64,000 nucleotides of DNA. Source: Oceanobacillus profundus (GTDB lineage: Bacteria > Bacillota > Bacilli > Bacillales > Amphibacillaceae). Positions 8,830-17,595 of the stretch are shown one piece after another. The DNA lies in assembly GCF_003515705.1 (NCBI RefSeq), contig NZ_QWEH01000003.1, positions 1 through 64,000 of the forward strand, given 5' to 3'. Position numbers and translations under genes: made by a program. The notes under the pieces are model-generated. The model saw only the letters and a list, made by a program, of their open reading frames with translations. It was not told the origin of the DNA and made no database searches. The stretch's first letter is position 1. The number at the start of each line of letters is the position of its first letter.

Positions 8830-8861
8830 TTTAATAAAGGGGATTATTCCCCTTTATTAAA
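8830..8861. terminator. Strong bidirectional terminator between two convergent small genes
   Basis: Fourteen perfectly paired bases, TTTAATAAAGGGGA (8830-8843) with its complement (8848-8861), enclose a 4-base loop, with T-rich flanks on both strands. It overlaps the 3' end of the 46-residue minus-strand gene. Confidence 0.9.
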
Positions 8862-8984
8862 TTTTATCTCTGTCTCATCAGTGCCAAATGCAAAATCCCT
8901 TTTAACATCCGAATTATTCATAACTAGTTTCCCTGTTTTTGTATTTAATATAGTATTCCCATCCTTACTCACAAGTTTACTCAT
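8844..8984 (-). CDS. 46-residue phage protein
   Basis: An ATG at 8984 is preceded by AGGAGGCGG, which overlaps the stop of the Dit gene, as expected for a coupled gene. The 46-residue product (start M-S-K-L-V-S-K-D-G-N) is hydrophilic and unrecognised. Its stop codon lies in the loop of the terminator at 8830-8861, so the tail operon appears to end here, before the tail-tip gene, which must then use read-through or a separate promoter. Confidence 0.65.
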   Translation of the reverse strand: MSKLVSKDGNTILNTKTGKLVMNNSDVKRDFAFGTDETEIKFNKGE

Positions 8985-8996
8985 CAATACCGCCTC

Positions 8997-9698
8997 CTAG
9001 TAATATCTTTCATCATAAATTATTTTAGCTGCATGACTAGATCGGAAACTTACTCTCCCGGGATTCAATTCATCAAAATTACTACTCATGCTCACAGATT
9101 TTCTTAGATCATTTCCGTTTAAAGTTACTTTCCTGCCTGTATATTCAACAATCAGCTTGTCACCTTCGACAAACTCATAATTAAGCTGCAGATAAATATC
9201 CCCTGCCCAAAGCTCAAATCGGTTAGTGTTTTTGGTGAATGTAACATCGATTGTCCAGGGTGTTTTGAGTTGCCCCTTTATTTCATGCTGTTCTGATGTT
9301 GTATTGACGTTTATTATTTGAGTTTCCCCTGTCTTATAAAGGCTAATAAACTCCAAAGAAGCAGTTGAAAAAGAAACTATTTCCTCTTCCTCAACCGCTC
9401 CATTTAATATCGCCCAATGCGTTCGACTCGGCCTATCATCAAATATTAATGGAGCTTCCTTGTCAGTATTTAACCATTCAGCTACTTCCTCGGCTTTATT
9501 TAATAAATCCTCTTTACTATCTGCTTCAATACGTAACGTGACAGGAATAGGAACGGGTTCTGTATCAACTTTTCTAACTCGATGCCTACCTCTGTTTGAA
9601 ACTATTTCATTATTTCTTGGCGCCCAATACGGACGCCCTCTTTCAACTAATTTTATAAAAGGTTTTCGGACACCATTAAATGTCATACTATTGGTCAT
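8997..9698 (-). CDS. Distal tail protein (Dit)
   Basis: A 233-residue protein of the siphovirus tail family (PF05709), which forms the hub between tail tube and tail tip. The N-terminal belt domain (to about residue 130) contains the typical F-N-G pattern and an E-x-A-E-x-x-x-x-W-L segment near 70-77; the C-terminal part is a beta-rich galectin-like domain. Position immediately after the tape measure and before the tail-tip gene is diagnostic. Its start overlaps the tape measure stop by 4 bases. Confidence 0.85.
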   Translation of the reverse strand: MTNSMTFNGVRKPFIKLVERGRPYWAPRNNEIVSNRGRHRVRKVDTEPVPIPVTLRIEADSKEDLLNKAEEVAEWLNTDKEAPLIFDDRPSRTHWAILNGAVEEEEIVSFSTASLEFISLYKTGETQIINVNTTSEQHEIKGQLKTPWTIDVTFTKNTNRFELWAGDIYLQLNYEFVEGDKLIVEYTGRKVTLNGNDLRKSVSMSSNFDELNPGRVSFRSSHAAKIIYDERYY

Positions 9699-12600
9699 TT
9701 CGGCATCCTCCTTTTTCTATTTTGCTTACGGTGCTGTTTGTTCGTTACATGCGGTTCTACTAGTTCACCAACTGTACGACTATCCATAACAACAGATAAA
9801 TCCTTTCCTTCTTCAACAGCTTTAGCAATTCTTTTTAATTCGAATAAAATTTCCTTGTTGCTCTTATCATCTGTAAAACCTAATCTATCGCCTGTATCTT
9901 GCCAGATACGCTGCTGTCTTACTCGTTTAGATGGATCATGACTTATAATCGATTCAGCCCAACCGCCTTCTGCAATCCAAGCGAGTTGTTTCGTGTTTAC
10001 AATTCCACCATCTGCATAGCCTACACCTCGATAGGCATTGGCAAGATTACCATAGCGTGATACTGCATAACGGATGGATGCAAGCATATTAGAAAGTGGA
10101 TCCCAAATATTTTGATTAAATCCTGGCATTGCGTGCGCTCTAAAAGTTGGATCGATGACTTGCATAAGTCCTTTAGATGGAGTACCTCGTTTGGCATTAC
10201 TATCCCATAAATTAATAGCGTTAGGATCCCCACCAGATTCAGTTTGCATTTGATAAAGCAGGCGTTGTAGATTAGCAGGTGTATATTGCCCAGTCATTTG
10301 TAACGCATTGGTTGCTACGCCTGACCACCGTTGGACACCGCTACCGGTTGATGGTACACTGCTTGAAAAGACATCTAGCTTTTCTTTGATAAAATCGACG
10401 GCTTTGTCTTTAATCATGGTGAATCCAGCCTTAGCTATATCGCCAGTAAAGCTACCACCTCTTGGCGTTTCAATACCTAGTGTTTTTAACGCGATGTTGA
10501 GTAGCTTTCCTGGTTCCTTAACATAATCCCACACATTTCCAGTCCATTCGACAACTTTTTCTCCCGCTATCTTAGCACCGCGCCCTACTGCTTTACCTGC
10601 GTCAACAGCTACCTCTTTTACTTTAGTAGCACCTCGTTTAGTTGCTCCCCATGCGCTTTTAGCAATATCACCAATAGAACTGTTACCACTCTTATATGCA
10701 GGGATACTACTAAGCAATGTTTCAGTATCCTCGCCAGATAAGATTTTTGTTCCTTTAGGAGCGTTCATTAAGGTATCAGTGTCTGGTGACAACATTGTTC
10801 TTCCATCAGGAGTTTGAATCAACTCTTCTTTTCCACCATCACCGACAATCATAAGTCCACCCTTATGTTTACCGCCTTTAGCAAACTTTGGGATAGTTAC
10901 TTCGTTTATCTGATTGCTTTCACTGACACCAATTTTGTCTAGAACCCAGTTTATACCACCAATAACACCATTCAAGCCGTCTTCAAGTAGCCCTCCCATT
11001 TTGTTTACGACTGACTTAGCGCCTTCTTTTACTTTGTCTGCCATACTCTTAAGTCCATCGCTAATTCGACCAGGTAATTTTTTAGCAGCATCAACAATGT
11101 CGTCAAATTTACTCTTTATACCATCATAGATACCACTAAATATTTCTGATGTGCGTGTCTTCAAGTTGTTCCAGGTATCTCTAACTTTTGTAAAGATATT
11201 AGAAACAGTATCAAAGATAAAGTTTTTTACTTTATTCCAAATATCTTTTATAAAGTTCCAAATCGCACTAAAAATATTGGTTGTGGTATTTTTTATTGAT
11301 GTAAAACGATCTTTTACGAAATTATAAATTGCTAATAATACCGTCTTAAATAAATTGGTAATAGTTGACCAAATAATGCTGAAAAAGCTAGCAATCGCAT
11401 TGAAAACTGTTTTAATAAATAATGCGATTAAATCAAATACGCCTTTAATAATTGACCATATAATTGATGTAGCGCTACTTAAAATCTTCTTAATCGCATC
11501 CCACATCCCAGACCAGTTACCAGTAAACAAGGAGATGAAAAACTCTAAAATGCCGATTACGATATTTAGTGCGCCTTCAATTACTTTAGTAATGACTGGG
11601 AAGACGGTTTGTACAACTTTTAGAATAAACTCAATTCCTGGCACTACAACTTTTTGAATTACCGTTACCAATGCCTCTAATATAGCCATTGCGACTTTCA
11701 TTGCTGTTTCAATGATCTTTTGGATAATAGGAAAAGCCATCCGCACTATTCGTAACACCAGTGGTATTACTGCTTTAGCTAACTCCAAAATAATATTTAC
11801 AACTGATGTTATAAGGTCTATGACAATGGGAAGTACAGTTTTGATTATGTTCAAAATCATCGGGAATACTGACTTTACTATAGATAGGACCATCGGAAGC
11901 ACTGCTTTGACTAATTCCATTACGACATCGATCAATGATGTGAATATCGAAATCACCATAGGCAGTACTGACTTAATAATCTTCAAAACCATAGGTAAAA
12001 CAGCTTTTACCGCCGATAAAATCATTGGTACAACAGCTTTTACAAGTTCTAGCACAACGTCTATCAGTGCTGTAAACAAATTCATGACTAACGGTAAAAC
12101 TGTTTTAACGAGATTTAAAATGACAGGTAATACGGACTGGACTACAGATAGCAACATCGGGAATACGGCTTCCACTATTTCTAAAACAACATCAATAAGC
12201 ATCGTAAAGACTTCTACAGCCACTGATATAACGCTTTTAACAATGTCCAATATCAGTGGGAATACAGATTTAAAGACTTCTAGTAATGAAGGAATAACAA
12301 CCTTAACTATTTCACCGATTGTTGTTACGATTGTTAGTTGAAACTCAATCCATAACGGAACTATTTCCTTTACTACATCTCCTACAACTTGACCAATTTC
12401 TTTGAATAGATCAGCAAAGGTTACGCCTAATTCCACAAAGGTTTCTCCTAGTTCTTGGAACGTTGGCTTTAATTCGTTGATACTATCTGCAATCACTTCT
12501 TTTGTCTTGGCAAATTCGGGTCCGAGTTCTGCCACAATTTCGCCAAAAGCCTTATTAAACTCATCCAGTATAGGTTGTAAAGCTTTTAAAACATTAGAAA

Positions 12601-15304
12601 AAACACTCTGGATAGCTCTCCAAGTGTTATCAATGAAGTTACGGAAATTTTCATTTGTTCGATATAGCTCTGTAAAAATGTTTATCAAGGTCATGATTGA
12701 ACTGATAATCAATCCAATTGGACCAGTTACACCTAACATTCTTGCACCCATTCCGATTAGGGATGGAGCTACTAGTGTTGCAACACCACTGAAACTCTGG
12801 AAAGATTCAATTAGAGATTCGAAATACCTCTTTACGATATCCCCAGCTCTACCGATTAATCCGTTCGCTATCGAATCTGATATTCGTTGACCAACGCTCT
12901 CGAATGCTTGTACAGTACTATCAATCGATGCATTAATTGCATCTGAAATCTTACCACCTACACCGCCAGCAAATAATGAAGCACTCTCTAATCCAGTTGA
13001 AATGCCTTCTCCTAGATAACTAGCTACTTTCTGCCCGGATTTCTTAACTTGGGATAGCATGTTATTCATCCCAACAATAAAGCTATTCATAAACCAGTCA
13101 GCGATTTTCCCACCAAACTGACTAATTGATGAAGCTATATTGTTTAAAACAGGCATAAAACTAGCACTAAACCAATCAGCAATATTTTTGCCAACACTGC
13201 TGAAAAATGAACCAACAACTTTAGCTGTATTGACTACTACATCGCCAACAGCAACTGCAGCATCTTTTACGACTTCAAAAGCTTTGCTAACTGCCTTTTG
13301 GAAAGTTTCTGAACGTTTGTAAGCTGTGTATAGTGCAGCACCTAAGCCAATTAATATTGCTGCTACTAAAACAAACGGATTCTTAAGCATAGTAAGGTTT
13401 AATGCTCGCATTGCTGCATTCAATGCTAACAGCATCCCTCTAACTCCGCCCCCACTTACTACCATCGCCAGATGTGCCGCTCTTTGTGCTTTTGCTAATG
13501 CAATTGATACCTTTGTTAACACGTTTCCTGTTTTCTGAATAGCGATAGCTGCAATTAACGCCGAACGATAAGCAAGAATATACGTTACTACACCCGCAAT
13601 AATTGGAGCAAATATCTTCATTCCGGATATATACTCTAATGTCGGAGCAATCACGCTTTTAAGTACCTGAGCTAATACAGTAAAGACACCTACAAGTGTC
13701 ATCCCTACCAAGGATGCAACAGGTTGGAGTGCTTGGAATAAATTCTTGACAGTTCTACCTAAACTTTGCATAAAACTTCTTAAATCAGATAATGCGACCT
13801 TTAAAGGTTCTACTGCAGGTTTCATCATTCCGAAAAAGTTTAGAATTCCAGAAACCATAATTCCAAATGAATTGCCAAACCATTTCATGAAATCTTGCAG
13901 TGGGACTTTTATCGGTTCCATTAGGTTAGCCATTCCGGATGATATAGATGATTTCATACTGTCTACGGATCCAACCCAAGTATCCTTCATCTTTTCCATT
14001 AGACCGCCCATACTTGCAGTGGCGCCGGCAACTCCATCTGTTCCTTCTTGCATCCCCTTTACCAAGTCATCAATGGCTTTGGCAGATGACATTGTACCGC
14101 TAGAAATTTCCTTCTTCATCTCATCCACTGACTTATTTGCTTGGTTAGCGAGAATCTTTAAAGCTGGAACACCGGCAGATGCAAGCCTATTAATCTGATC
14201 CATGGATAATGTTCCGGATACCTGCATATCACCGAATGCACCAGCTATTTGATTCAGTCCTTCAGCACCTTTACCAGAACCCGCTGCTGCATCACCAATC
14301 GCTTTCATGGTTGGGATTACTTTCGCTTCATCCATACCAAAAGCGACTAGATTCCTTGCAGTTTCCGCTAAATCCGGGAATGCGAAAGGAGTTGTTTTAG
14401 CAAAGCTTAAAACATCATCCAAAAAGCCCTTCGCCCGCTCTGCATCACCCATCATAACTTCCAGTGATACTTGTGCATTTTCAATAGCAGATAAACGCCC
14501 CATACCTGTAGCCGCTAAACTTCCTGCGCTCAACAGACCAAGAACAGCAGCGTATCCCTTAACAACGTTCGTTGCTTCACGAAATGGAGCTACAATACCA
14601 CTCATGATACTTTTTCTAGTTGTAATAGATCCTTGTGAAACGACAGGGGGAATACTAGATAAAGAGTTTTTCATGTTATTAACTGTCGATATAACATTCT
14701 TACCAGATGTGGTCATATACGTTCTAATTCCACGTATAGCTTGATTGAATTTGCCTGTTTGGGTAGTTGCTTCCCCTAAACCTTGTCGAACAGAACTAAC
14801 CCCTGTAACGGCTCTTTTTGCCATTTTAGGGGTGTCAGAAAAGTTTTTATTTAACGTGTAAACCGTTTTATTCATAGCATCCATACTGTCAGATGCCTTT
14901 TTAACAGCATTTGGAGTCTTTGCAACTACCTTATTTACATCAGTTACCGTTTTACCTATATCCCCGACACTTTTAACCACACGCTTTGCTACTACTGGAG
15001 TTTCAGAAAAACTCTTATTTAAATTGTAAACGCCTTTGTTGATGGTATTAATGCTCTTATCGACCCTTTTTGCTATTTTAGGAGTCTGATCTAAACTTTT
15101 ATTTAAAGCATATACTTGTCCACTTGCCGTTTTAAAACGTTTCGTAGTAACGTCTGTCTGTTTATTCGTCTTTTTAAAAGCATCGTTTAACGCCTTGTTA
15201 CTTTTCGCTAAAGCATTAGCGTCTTTCTGGATAGACTGAAAGGCTTTCTTGAGTGCTTTTGCCTCTGCTGTAAACCTTGTTCGCAGTTCCTTAATAACTG
15301 TCAT
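9695..15304 (-). CDS. Tape measure protein with C-terminal lytic transglycosylase domain
   Basis: At 1869 residues it sets tail length; the rule of about 0.15 nm per residue gives roughly 280 nm. The N-terminus is helical with four 28-residue repeats (64-175). A tape-measure N-terminal domain follows at about 270-480 (G-x-x-S-M-D-Q-I-N-R-L-A-S-A-G-V-P-A). Hydrophobic helices and six 44-residue repeats (992-1255) form the body. Near residues 1665-1770 is a soluble-transglycosylase domain with Glu in Q-T-E-S-G-G and a G-L-M-Q-V-I motif, which probably opens peptidoglycan during DNA entry. Many long opposite-strand frames here are shadows of the repeats. Confidence 0.95.
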   Translation of the reverse strand: MTVIKELRTRFTAEAKALKKAFQSIQKDANALAKSNKALNDAFKKTNKQTDVTTKRFKTASGQVYALNKSLDQTPKIAKRVDKSINTINKGVYNLNKSFSETPVVAKRVVKSVGDIGKTVTDVNKVVAKTPNAVKKASDSMDAMNKTVYTLNKNFSDTPKMAKRAVTGVSSVRQGLGEATTQTGKFNQAIRGIRTYMTTSGKNVISTVNNMKNSLSSIPPVVSQGSITTRKSIMSGIVAPFREATNVVKGYAAVLGLLSAGSLAATGMGRLSAIENAQVSLEVMMGDAERAKGFLDDVLSFAKTTPFAFPDLAETARNLVAFGMDEAKVIPTMKAIGDAAAGSGKGAEGLNQIAGAFGDMQVSGTLSMDQINRLASAGVPALKILANQANKSVDEMKKEISSGTMSSAKAIDDLVKGMQEGTDGVAGATASMGGLMEKMKDTWVGSVDSMKSSISSGMANLMEPIKVPLQDFMKWFGNSFGIMVSGILNFFGMMKPAVEPLKVALSDLRSFMQSLGRTVKNLFQALQPVASLVGMTLVGVFTVLAQVLKSVIAPTLEYISGMKIFAPIIAGVVTYILAYRSALIAAIAIQKTGNVLTKVSIALAKAQRAAHLAMVVSGGGVRGMLLALNAAMRALNLTMLKNPFVLVAAILIGLGAALYTAYKRSETFQKAVSKAFEVVKDAAVAVGDVVVNTAKVVGSFFSSVGKNIADWFSASFMPVLNNIASSISQFGGKIADWFMNSFIVGMNNMLSQVKKSGQKVASYLGEGISTGLESASLFAGGVGGKISDAINASIDSTVQAFESVGQRISDSIANGLIGRAGDIVKRYFESLIESFQSFSGVATLVAPSLIGMGARMLGVTGPIGLIISSIMTLINIFTELYRTNENFRNFIDNTWRAIQSVFSNVLKALQPILDEFNKAFGEIVAELGPEFAKTKEVIADSINELKPTFQELGETFVELGVTFADLFKEIGQVVGDVVKEIVPLWIEFQLTIVTTIGEIVKVVIPSLLEVFKSVFPLILDIVKSVISVAVEVFTMLIDVVLEIVEAVFPMLLSVVQSVLPVILNLVKTVLPLVMNLFTALIDVVLELVKAVVPMILSAVKAVLPMVLKIIKSVLPMVISIFTSLIDVVMELVKAVLPMVLSIVKSVFPMILNIIKTVLPIVIDLITSVVNIILELAKAVIPLVLRIVRMAFPIIQKIIETAMKVAMAILEALVTVIQKVVVPGIEFILKVVQTVFPVITKVIEGALNIVIGILEFFISLFTGNWSGMWDAIKKILSSATSIIWSIIKGVFDLIALFIKTVFNAIASFFSIIWSTITNLFKTVLLAIYNFVKDRFTSIKNTTTNIFSAIWNFIKDIWNKVKNFIFDTVSNIFTKVRDTWNNLKTRTSEIFSGIYDGIKSKFDDIVDAAKKLPGRISDGLKSMADKVKEGAKSVVNKMGGLLEDGLNGVIGGINWVLDKIGVSESNQINEVTIPKFAKGGKHKGGLMIVGDGGKEELIQTPDGRTMLSPDTDTLMNAPKGTKILSGEDTETLLSSIPAYKSGNSSIGDIAKSAWGATKRGATKVKEVAVDAGKAVGRGAKIAGEKVVEWTGNVWDYVKEPGKLLNIALKTLGIETPRGGSFTGDIAKAGFTMIKDKAVDFIKEKLDVFSSSVPSTGSGVQRWSGVATNALQMTGQYTPANLQRLLYQMQTESGGDPNAINLWDSNAKRGTPSKGLMQVIDPTFRAHAMPGFNQNIWDPLSNMLASIRYAVSRYGNLANAYRGVGYADGGIVNTKQLAWIAEGGWAESIISHDPSKRVRQQRIWQDTGDRLGFTDDKSNKEILFELKRIAKAVEEGKDLSVVMDSRTVGELVEPHVTNKQHRKQNRKRRMPK
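11540..12331 (-). repeat. Six 44-residue (132-bp) repeats in the tape measure
   Basis: Residues 992-1255 divide exactly into six 44-residue units without insertions. The middle ones begin L-I-D-V-V-L/M-E-L-V-K-A-V and each contains four 11-residue turns with a recurring V-x-P-x-V/I pattern. The 11-residue substructure is that of tape-measure helices. DNA copies have diverged, so the array is old. Confidence 0.9.
14780..15115 (-). repeat. Four 28-residue (84-bp) repeats near the tape measure N-terminus
   Basis: Residues 64-175 consist of four contiguous 28-residue units of the form V-Y-x-L-N-K-x-x-x-x-T-P-x-x-A-K-R, with no gaps. They are rich in Lys and Ser/Thr and differ in character from the hydrophobic array at 992-1255. 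They may form a stalk that binds chaperone or tail-tip proteins. Confidence 0.9.
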
Positions 15305-15318
15305 AGGTTACCTCCTTT

Positions 15319-16130
15319 CTATCCGTTATTTTCAATTAATTCATTGGGATCAAAATCCCATTCATATAATTTCTTTTTCTCTTTTTCCTTACTTCTCGGC
15401 ATTAACAAGCTTTCAAACTCTTTCTTAGCTTGCTGAAACTTAGGGTCCGGCTTACCCATCTGTGGTTGCGAAAATATATTAGATAGATACTGGATATACA
15501 TTCTTGCTTTTTCTTGCTCAGCTAGATTTCTCTCTTCATCGAGCTCCATATCCATATATTTGAATAACTCTACTGCAGGGCTTGTTACAACTTCTTTCCG
15601 ACCTCCGAGTTTCTTAGATAGCTTGAATATAAAGGCTTCTTCTATGCTTGCTTCTCTTCCAGTTGTGTCCTCTTCGGAAAAAGATTCATAACTTTCACTT
15701 GTGACTTCGTCAATGCCAAAGACTTTTTTGCACGATTGATTAATTTATCAATGTCATTTACTTGAATTACTGCATCATAAATATCAAACACGTCTTCAGG
15801 CTTTTGCTGCATGAATACGTCATATTCAACATCCGATAAGACAGATAACAGTTCGAATGCCTTTTCTGGAATTTCTGCTAGCAGAACATCCATAGCACCC
15901 AATAACTTTTGGACAAAGCCTTGATCTAAATCATCAGCATTAATTTCTGCTCCTTGTTCAGCAAAAATTTCTTCGAATAGCGATTTCAAATGTGGATCAT
16001 TTTGAGCTAACTTCATGACATCTTTGACTACCTTAATTGCACGTGTAATTTGAAATAAGTTAAGCTCCTCAACTTCATGTTGAATTGTTTCCACTGTGTT
16101 TTCTTCCTTGATTTTTAGATTTACTTTCAT
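15319..16130 (-). CDS. Tail assembly chaperone, frameshifted long form (gpGT-like)
   Basis: Slipping -1 at 15723-15729 joins the first 136 codons of the short form to 134 codons of the overlapping frame that ends at 15319, giving about 270 residues. The -1 frame is open without interruption from the slip site to the stop. Its T-like part has a hydrophobic helical stretch followed by a basic tail. It has no separate ribosome binding site at its internal ATG, which supports synthesis by frameshifting. Confidence 0.85.
15642..16130 (-). CDS. Tail assembly chaperone, short form (gpG-like)
   Basis: The zero-frame product is 162 residues, acidic and helical, and lies between the major tail protein and the tape measure, the invariant place of the lambda G/T chaperone pair. 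It coats the tape measure during tail assembly and is not in the finished particle. The last 26 codons follow an A_AAA_AAG slip site at which part of the ribosomes leave for the -1 frame. Confidence 0.85.
   Translation of the reverse strand: MKVNLKIKEENTVETIQHEVEELNLFQITRAIKVVKDVMKLAQNDPHLKSLFEEIFAEQGAEINADDLDQGFVQKLLGAMDVLLAEIPEKAFELLSVLSDVEYDVFMQQKPEDVFDIYDAVIQVNDIDKLINRAKKSLALTKSQVKVMNLFPKRTQLEEKQA
15723..15729 (-). other. -1 ribosomal frameshift heptamer A_AAA_AAG
   Basis: In the zero frame the minus strand reads GC[A AAA AAG], the canonical X_XXY_YYZ slippery heptamer. After slippage reading resumes GTC-TTT-GGC in the -1 frame, which stays open to 15319. No obvious strong pseudoknot is visible just downstream. 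Confidence 0.85.
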
Positions 16131-16180
16131 TTGAATCCTCCTAATTTGTTGTAAATAAAAAAGAAGAGCAGGGAGATGAC

Positions 16181-16546
16181 CTACTCTTCAGGTACTTCTT
16201 GGCTTGGCCAAGGAAGTTCAATTGTATTTCCATTCGATAATTCAAATATAATGTTGGTTCCGTCGGATGTTGCTCCAACAACACTTACGCCATCTGTTCC
16301 TGGTGAACCCGGGTCCCCTTTATGTCCTTTCAGTGATTCTAACCATTCTCGTTCCGTACCTTCAAAACCGTTATCGACTGCAATATCATAAGCTGATTTC
16401 CCATCAGAGCCGCCCTGTAAAGTTACTGGAAGTGGATTGTTCTCTGAAATAGCAACCGGGTTATCATTAGCATCGTAAAACTGTGGTAAACCTACTTTCG
16501 TACCAAAAATCTCGGTAAATAAAATATCTTTATCTGTCTTAGGCAT
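16181..16546 (-). CDS. Phage protein with head-fibre/collagen-like motif
   Basis: A 121-residue protein. Residues about 48-82 carry the motif S-A-Y-D-I-A-V-D-N-G-F-x-G-T-E-x-E-W-L followed by short G-x-x collagen-like triplets. This motif is common in phage surface fibres and decoration proteins of Gram-positive hosts. Lying between tail tube and chaperone genes, it may decorate the tail or head; the partner is not determinable. GGAGG precedes the ATG. Confidence 0.7.
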   Translation of the reverse strand: MPKTDKDILFTEIFGTKVGLPQFYDANDNPVAISENNPLPVTLQGGSDGKSAYDIAVDNGFEGTEREWLESLKGHKGDPGSPGTDGVSVVGATSDGTNIIFELSNGNTIELPWPSQEVPEE

Positions 16547-16567
16547 CGTGTTCCTCCTTTAATTTAT

Positions 16568-16613
16568 CGCCATTCAATCAATAAAAAAAGCCAACGAAGG
16601 CTGTTGAATGGCG
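16568..16613 (-). terminator. Nested terminator after the major tail protein
   Basis: An inner hairpin, AGCC-loop-GGCT followed by seven T on the minus strand, is enclosed by a perfect 10-bp outer inverted repeat (CGCCATTCAA / TTGAATGGCG at 16568-16577 and 16604-16613). The outer stem includes the T-run, so RNA folding can form alternative structures. It probably gives partial termination, enriching tail-tube mRNA over downstream genes. Confidence 0.65.
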
Positions 16614-16614
16614 T

Positions 16615-17187
16615 TTATTCGTTTGGGGACGTATCTTCCGCGTTTGGGTCCACACCACCACGATAGAAGAAGTTACCCGGCTTAGAAGCGTCAAATCCTT
16701 CACGTGGCATCATTGTTAGGGTAATCGTAAAATTACCTTGTTCTGCGTTATATTCACGTTCAAACCCACCGATAGAAGCCATGTTATAGATATTCCAGTC
16801 CCTGTCTTTAATGGAGTCAGGTAAAATTCGTGGATGGATACGTACTTTGCGGCCTTGAACTTTCGTACCGATTTTAGCATCCATCGCCCCAACCTCAGTT
16901 CCACCTTCCGTTTCTGTAATAGGCTCGGTGGAAGCGAGAGCAAGTTCTAAAATCTCTGCATCCTCTTGTCCGGCAACAATCACTACTTCACCTTCCCAAC
17001 CAGATAGGCGACGTTCTACAACCGTTTCGCCAAAGTCTACAAATGTAAACTCGGTGTATTGAGGCGTTAAGTTTAAAGACCCGCCTTCTGCTTGCAAGTA
17101 GTCTTTACCATCAAATTTAATTTGATTAGCCCCTTCGCCGATGGTAATGTCAGCTACACCATAAATATATTGTTTTTCTTCAGCCAT
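16615..17187 (-). CDS. Major tail tube protein
   Basis: A 190-residue beta-rich protein that polymerises into the tail tube. Position after the tail terminator and before the chaperone gene, predominance of short strands, and the closing M-M-P-R-E-G-F-D segment fit siphovirus tail tube proteins of Gram-positive phages. It starts at ATG after GGAGG, one base beyond the previous stop. A nested terminator immediately downstream would enrich its transcript, consistent with its high copy number. Confidence 0.85.
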   Translation of the reverse strand: MAEEKQYIYGVADITIGEGANQIKFDGKDYLQAEGGSLNLTPQYTEFTFVDFGETVVERRLSGWEGEVVIVAGQEDAEILELALASTEPITETEGGTEVGAMDAKIGTKVQGRKVRIHPRILPDSIKDRDWNIYNMASIGGFEREYNAEQGNFTITLTMMPREGFDASKPGNFFYRGGVDPNAEDTSPNE

Positions 17188-17595
17188 CTATTTTTCCTCC
17201 TTTAAAGTCACGTCAAAATTGACGCTGTATTCCATAATTCCGTTGTTATCTCCAATACGTAACGGGTCACTTGCAGCCATAACAAAAAGGACAAGATAAT
17301 GTTTCTTCAACACTACTTGTCCATCTTTCTCGTAATCTACAGCAACTCTAAAGTTACTCTTCTTATGCAGTTGTTTATAGGTTAATTCAGCTGCTAGTTT
17401 TGCATAATCCCAATCACTCGACCGTATCCATACTTGATAGCCAGGATAGCGGTATTCGGTATCGTACCTATCAGGCTGGCCGCTTGAAGTCGAATAAACA
17501 GTACCAGTACTATCCTCCGCAGAATAATAGTCAACTGTCCAGGTTAAACCAGGGATAACAGCTTCGAGTTCATTCATTAACGCTTCTTGTATCAT
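17188..17595 (-). CDS. Tail terminator / completion protein
   Basis: A 135-residue protein likely to cap the tail tube and join it to the head. A helical N-terminus (I-P-G-L-T-W) and a mixed alpha/beta body with P-G-Y-Q-V-W-I-R match the minor capsid/tail terminator group of Gram-positive siphophages. Gene order connector - gp10-like - this - tail tube is the standard one. It overlaps the gene before it by 4 bases. Confidence 0.75.
   Translation of the reverse strand: MIQEALMNELEAVIPGLTWTVDYYSAEDSTGTVYSTSSGQPDRYDTEYRYPGYQVWIRSSDWDYAKLAAELTYKQLHKKSNFRVAVDYEKDGQVVLKKHYLVLFVMAASDPLRIGDNNGIMEYSVNFDVTLKEEK

Noticed and set aside
11712-12341. 209-codon plus-strand frame opposite the tape measure
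   Set aside because: It is the antisense of the 44-residue repeat array, has low-complexity Thr/Ile/Asn composition and no ribosome binding site.
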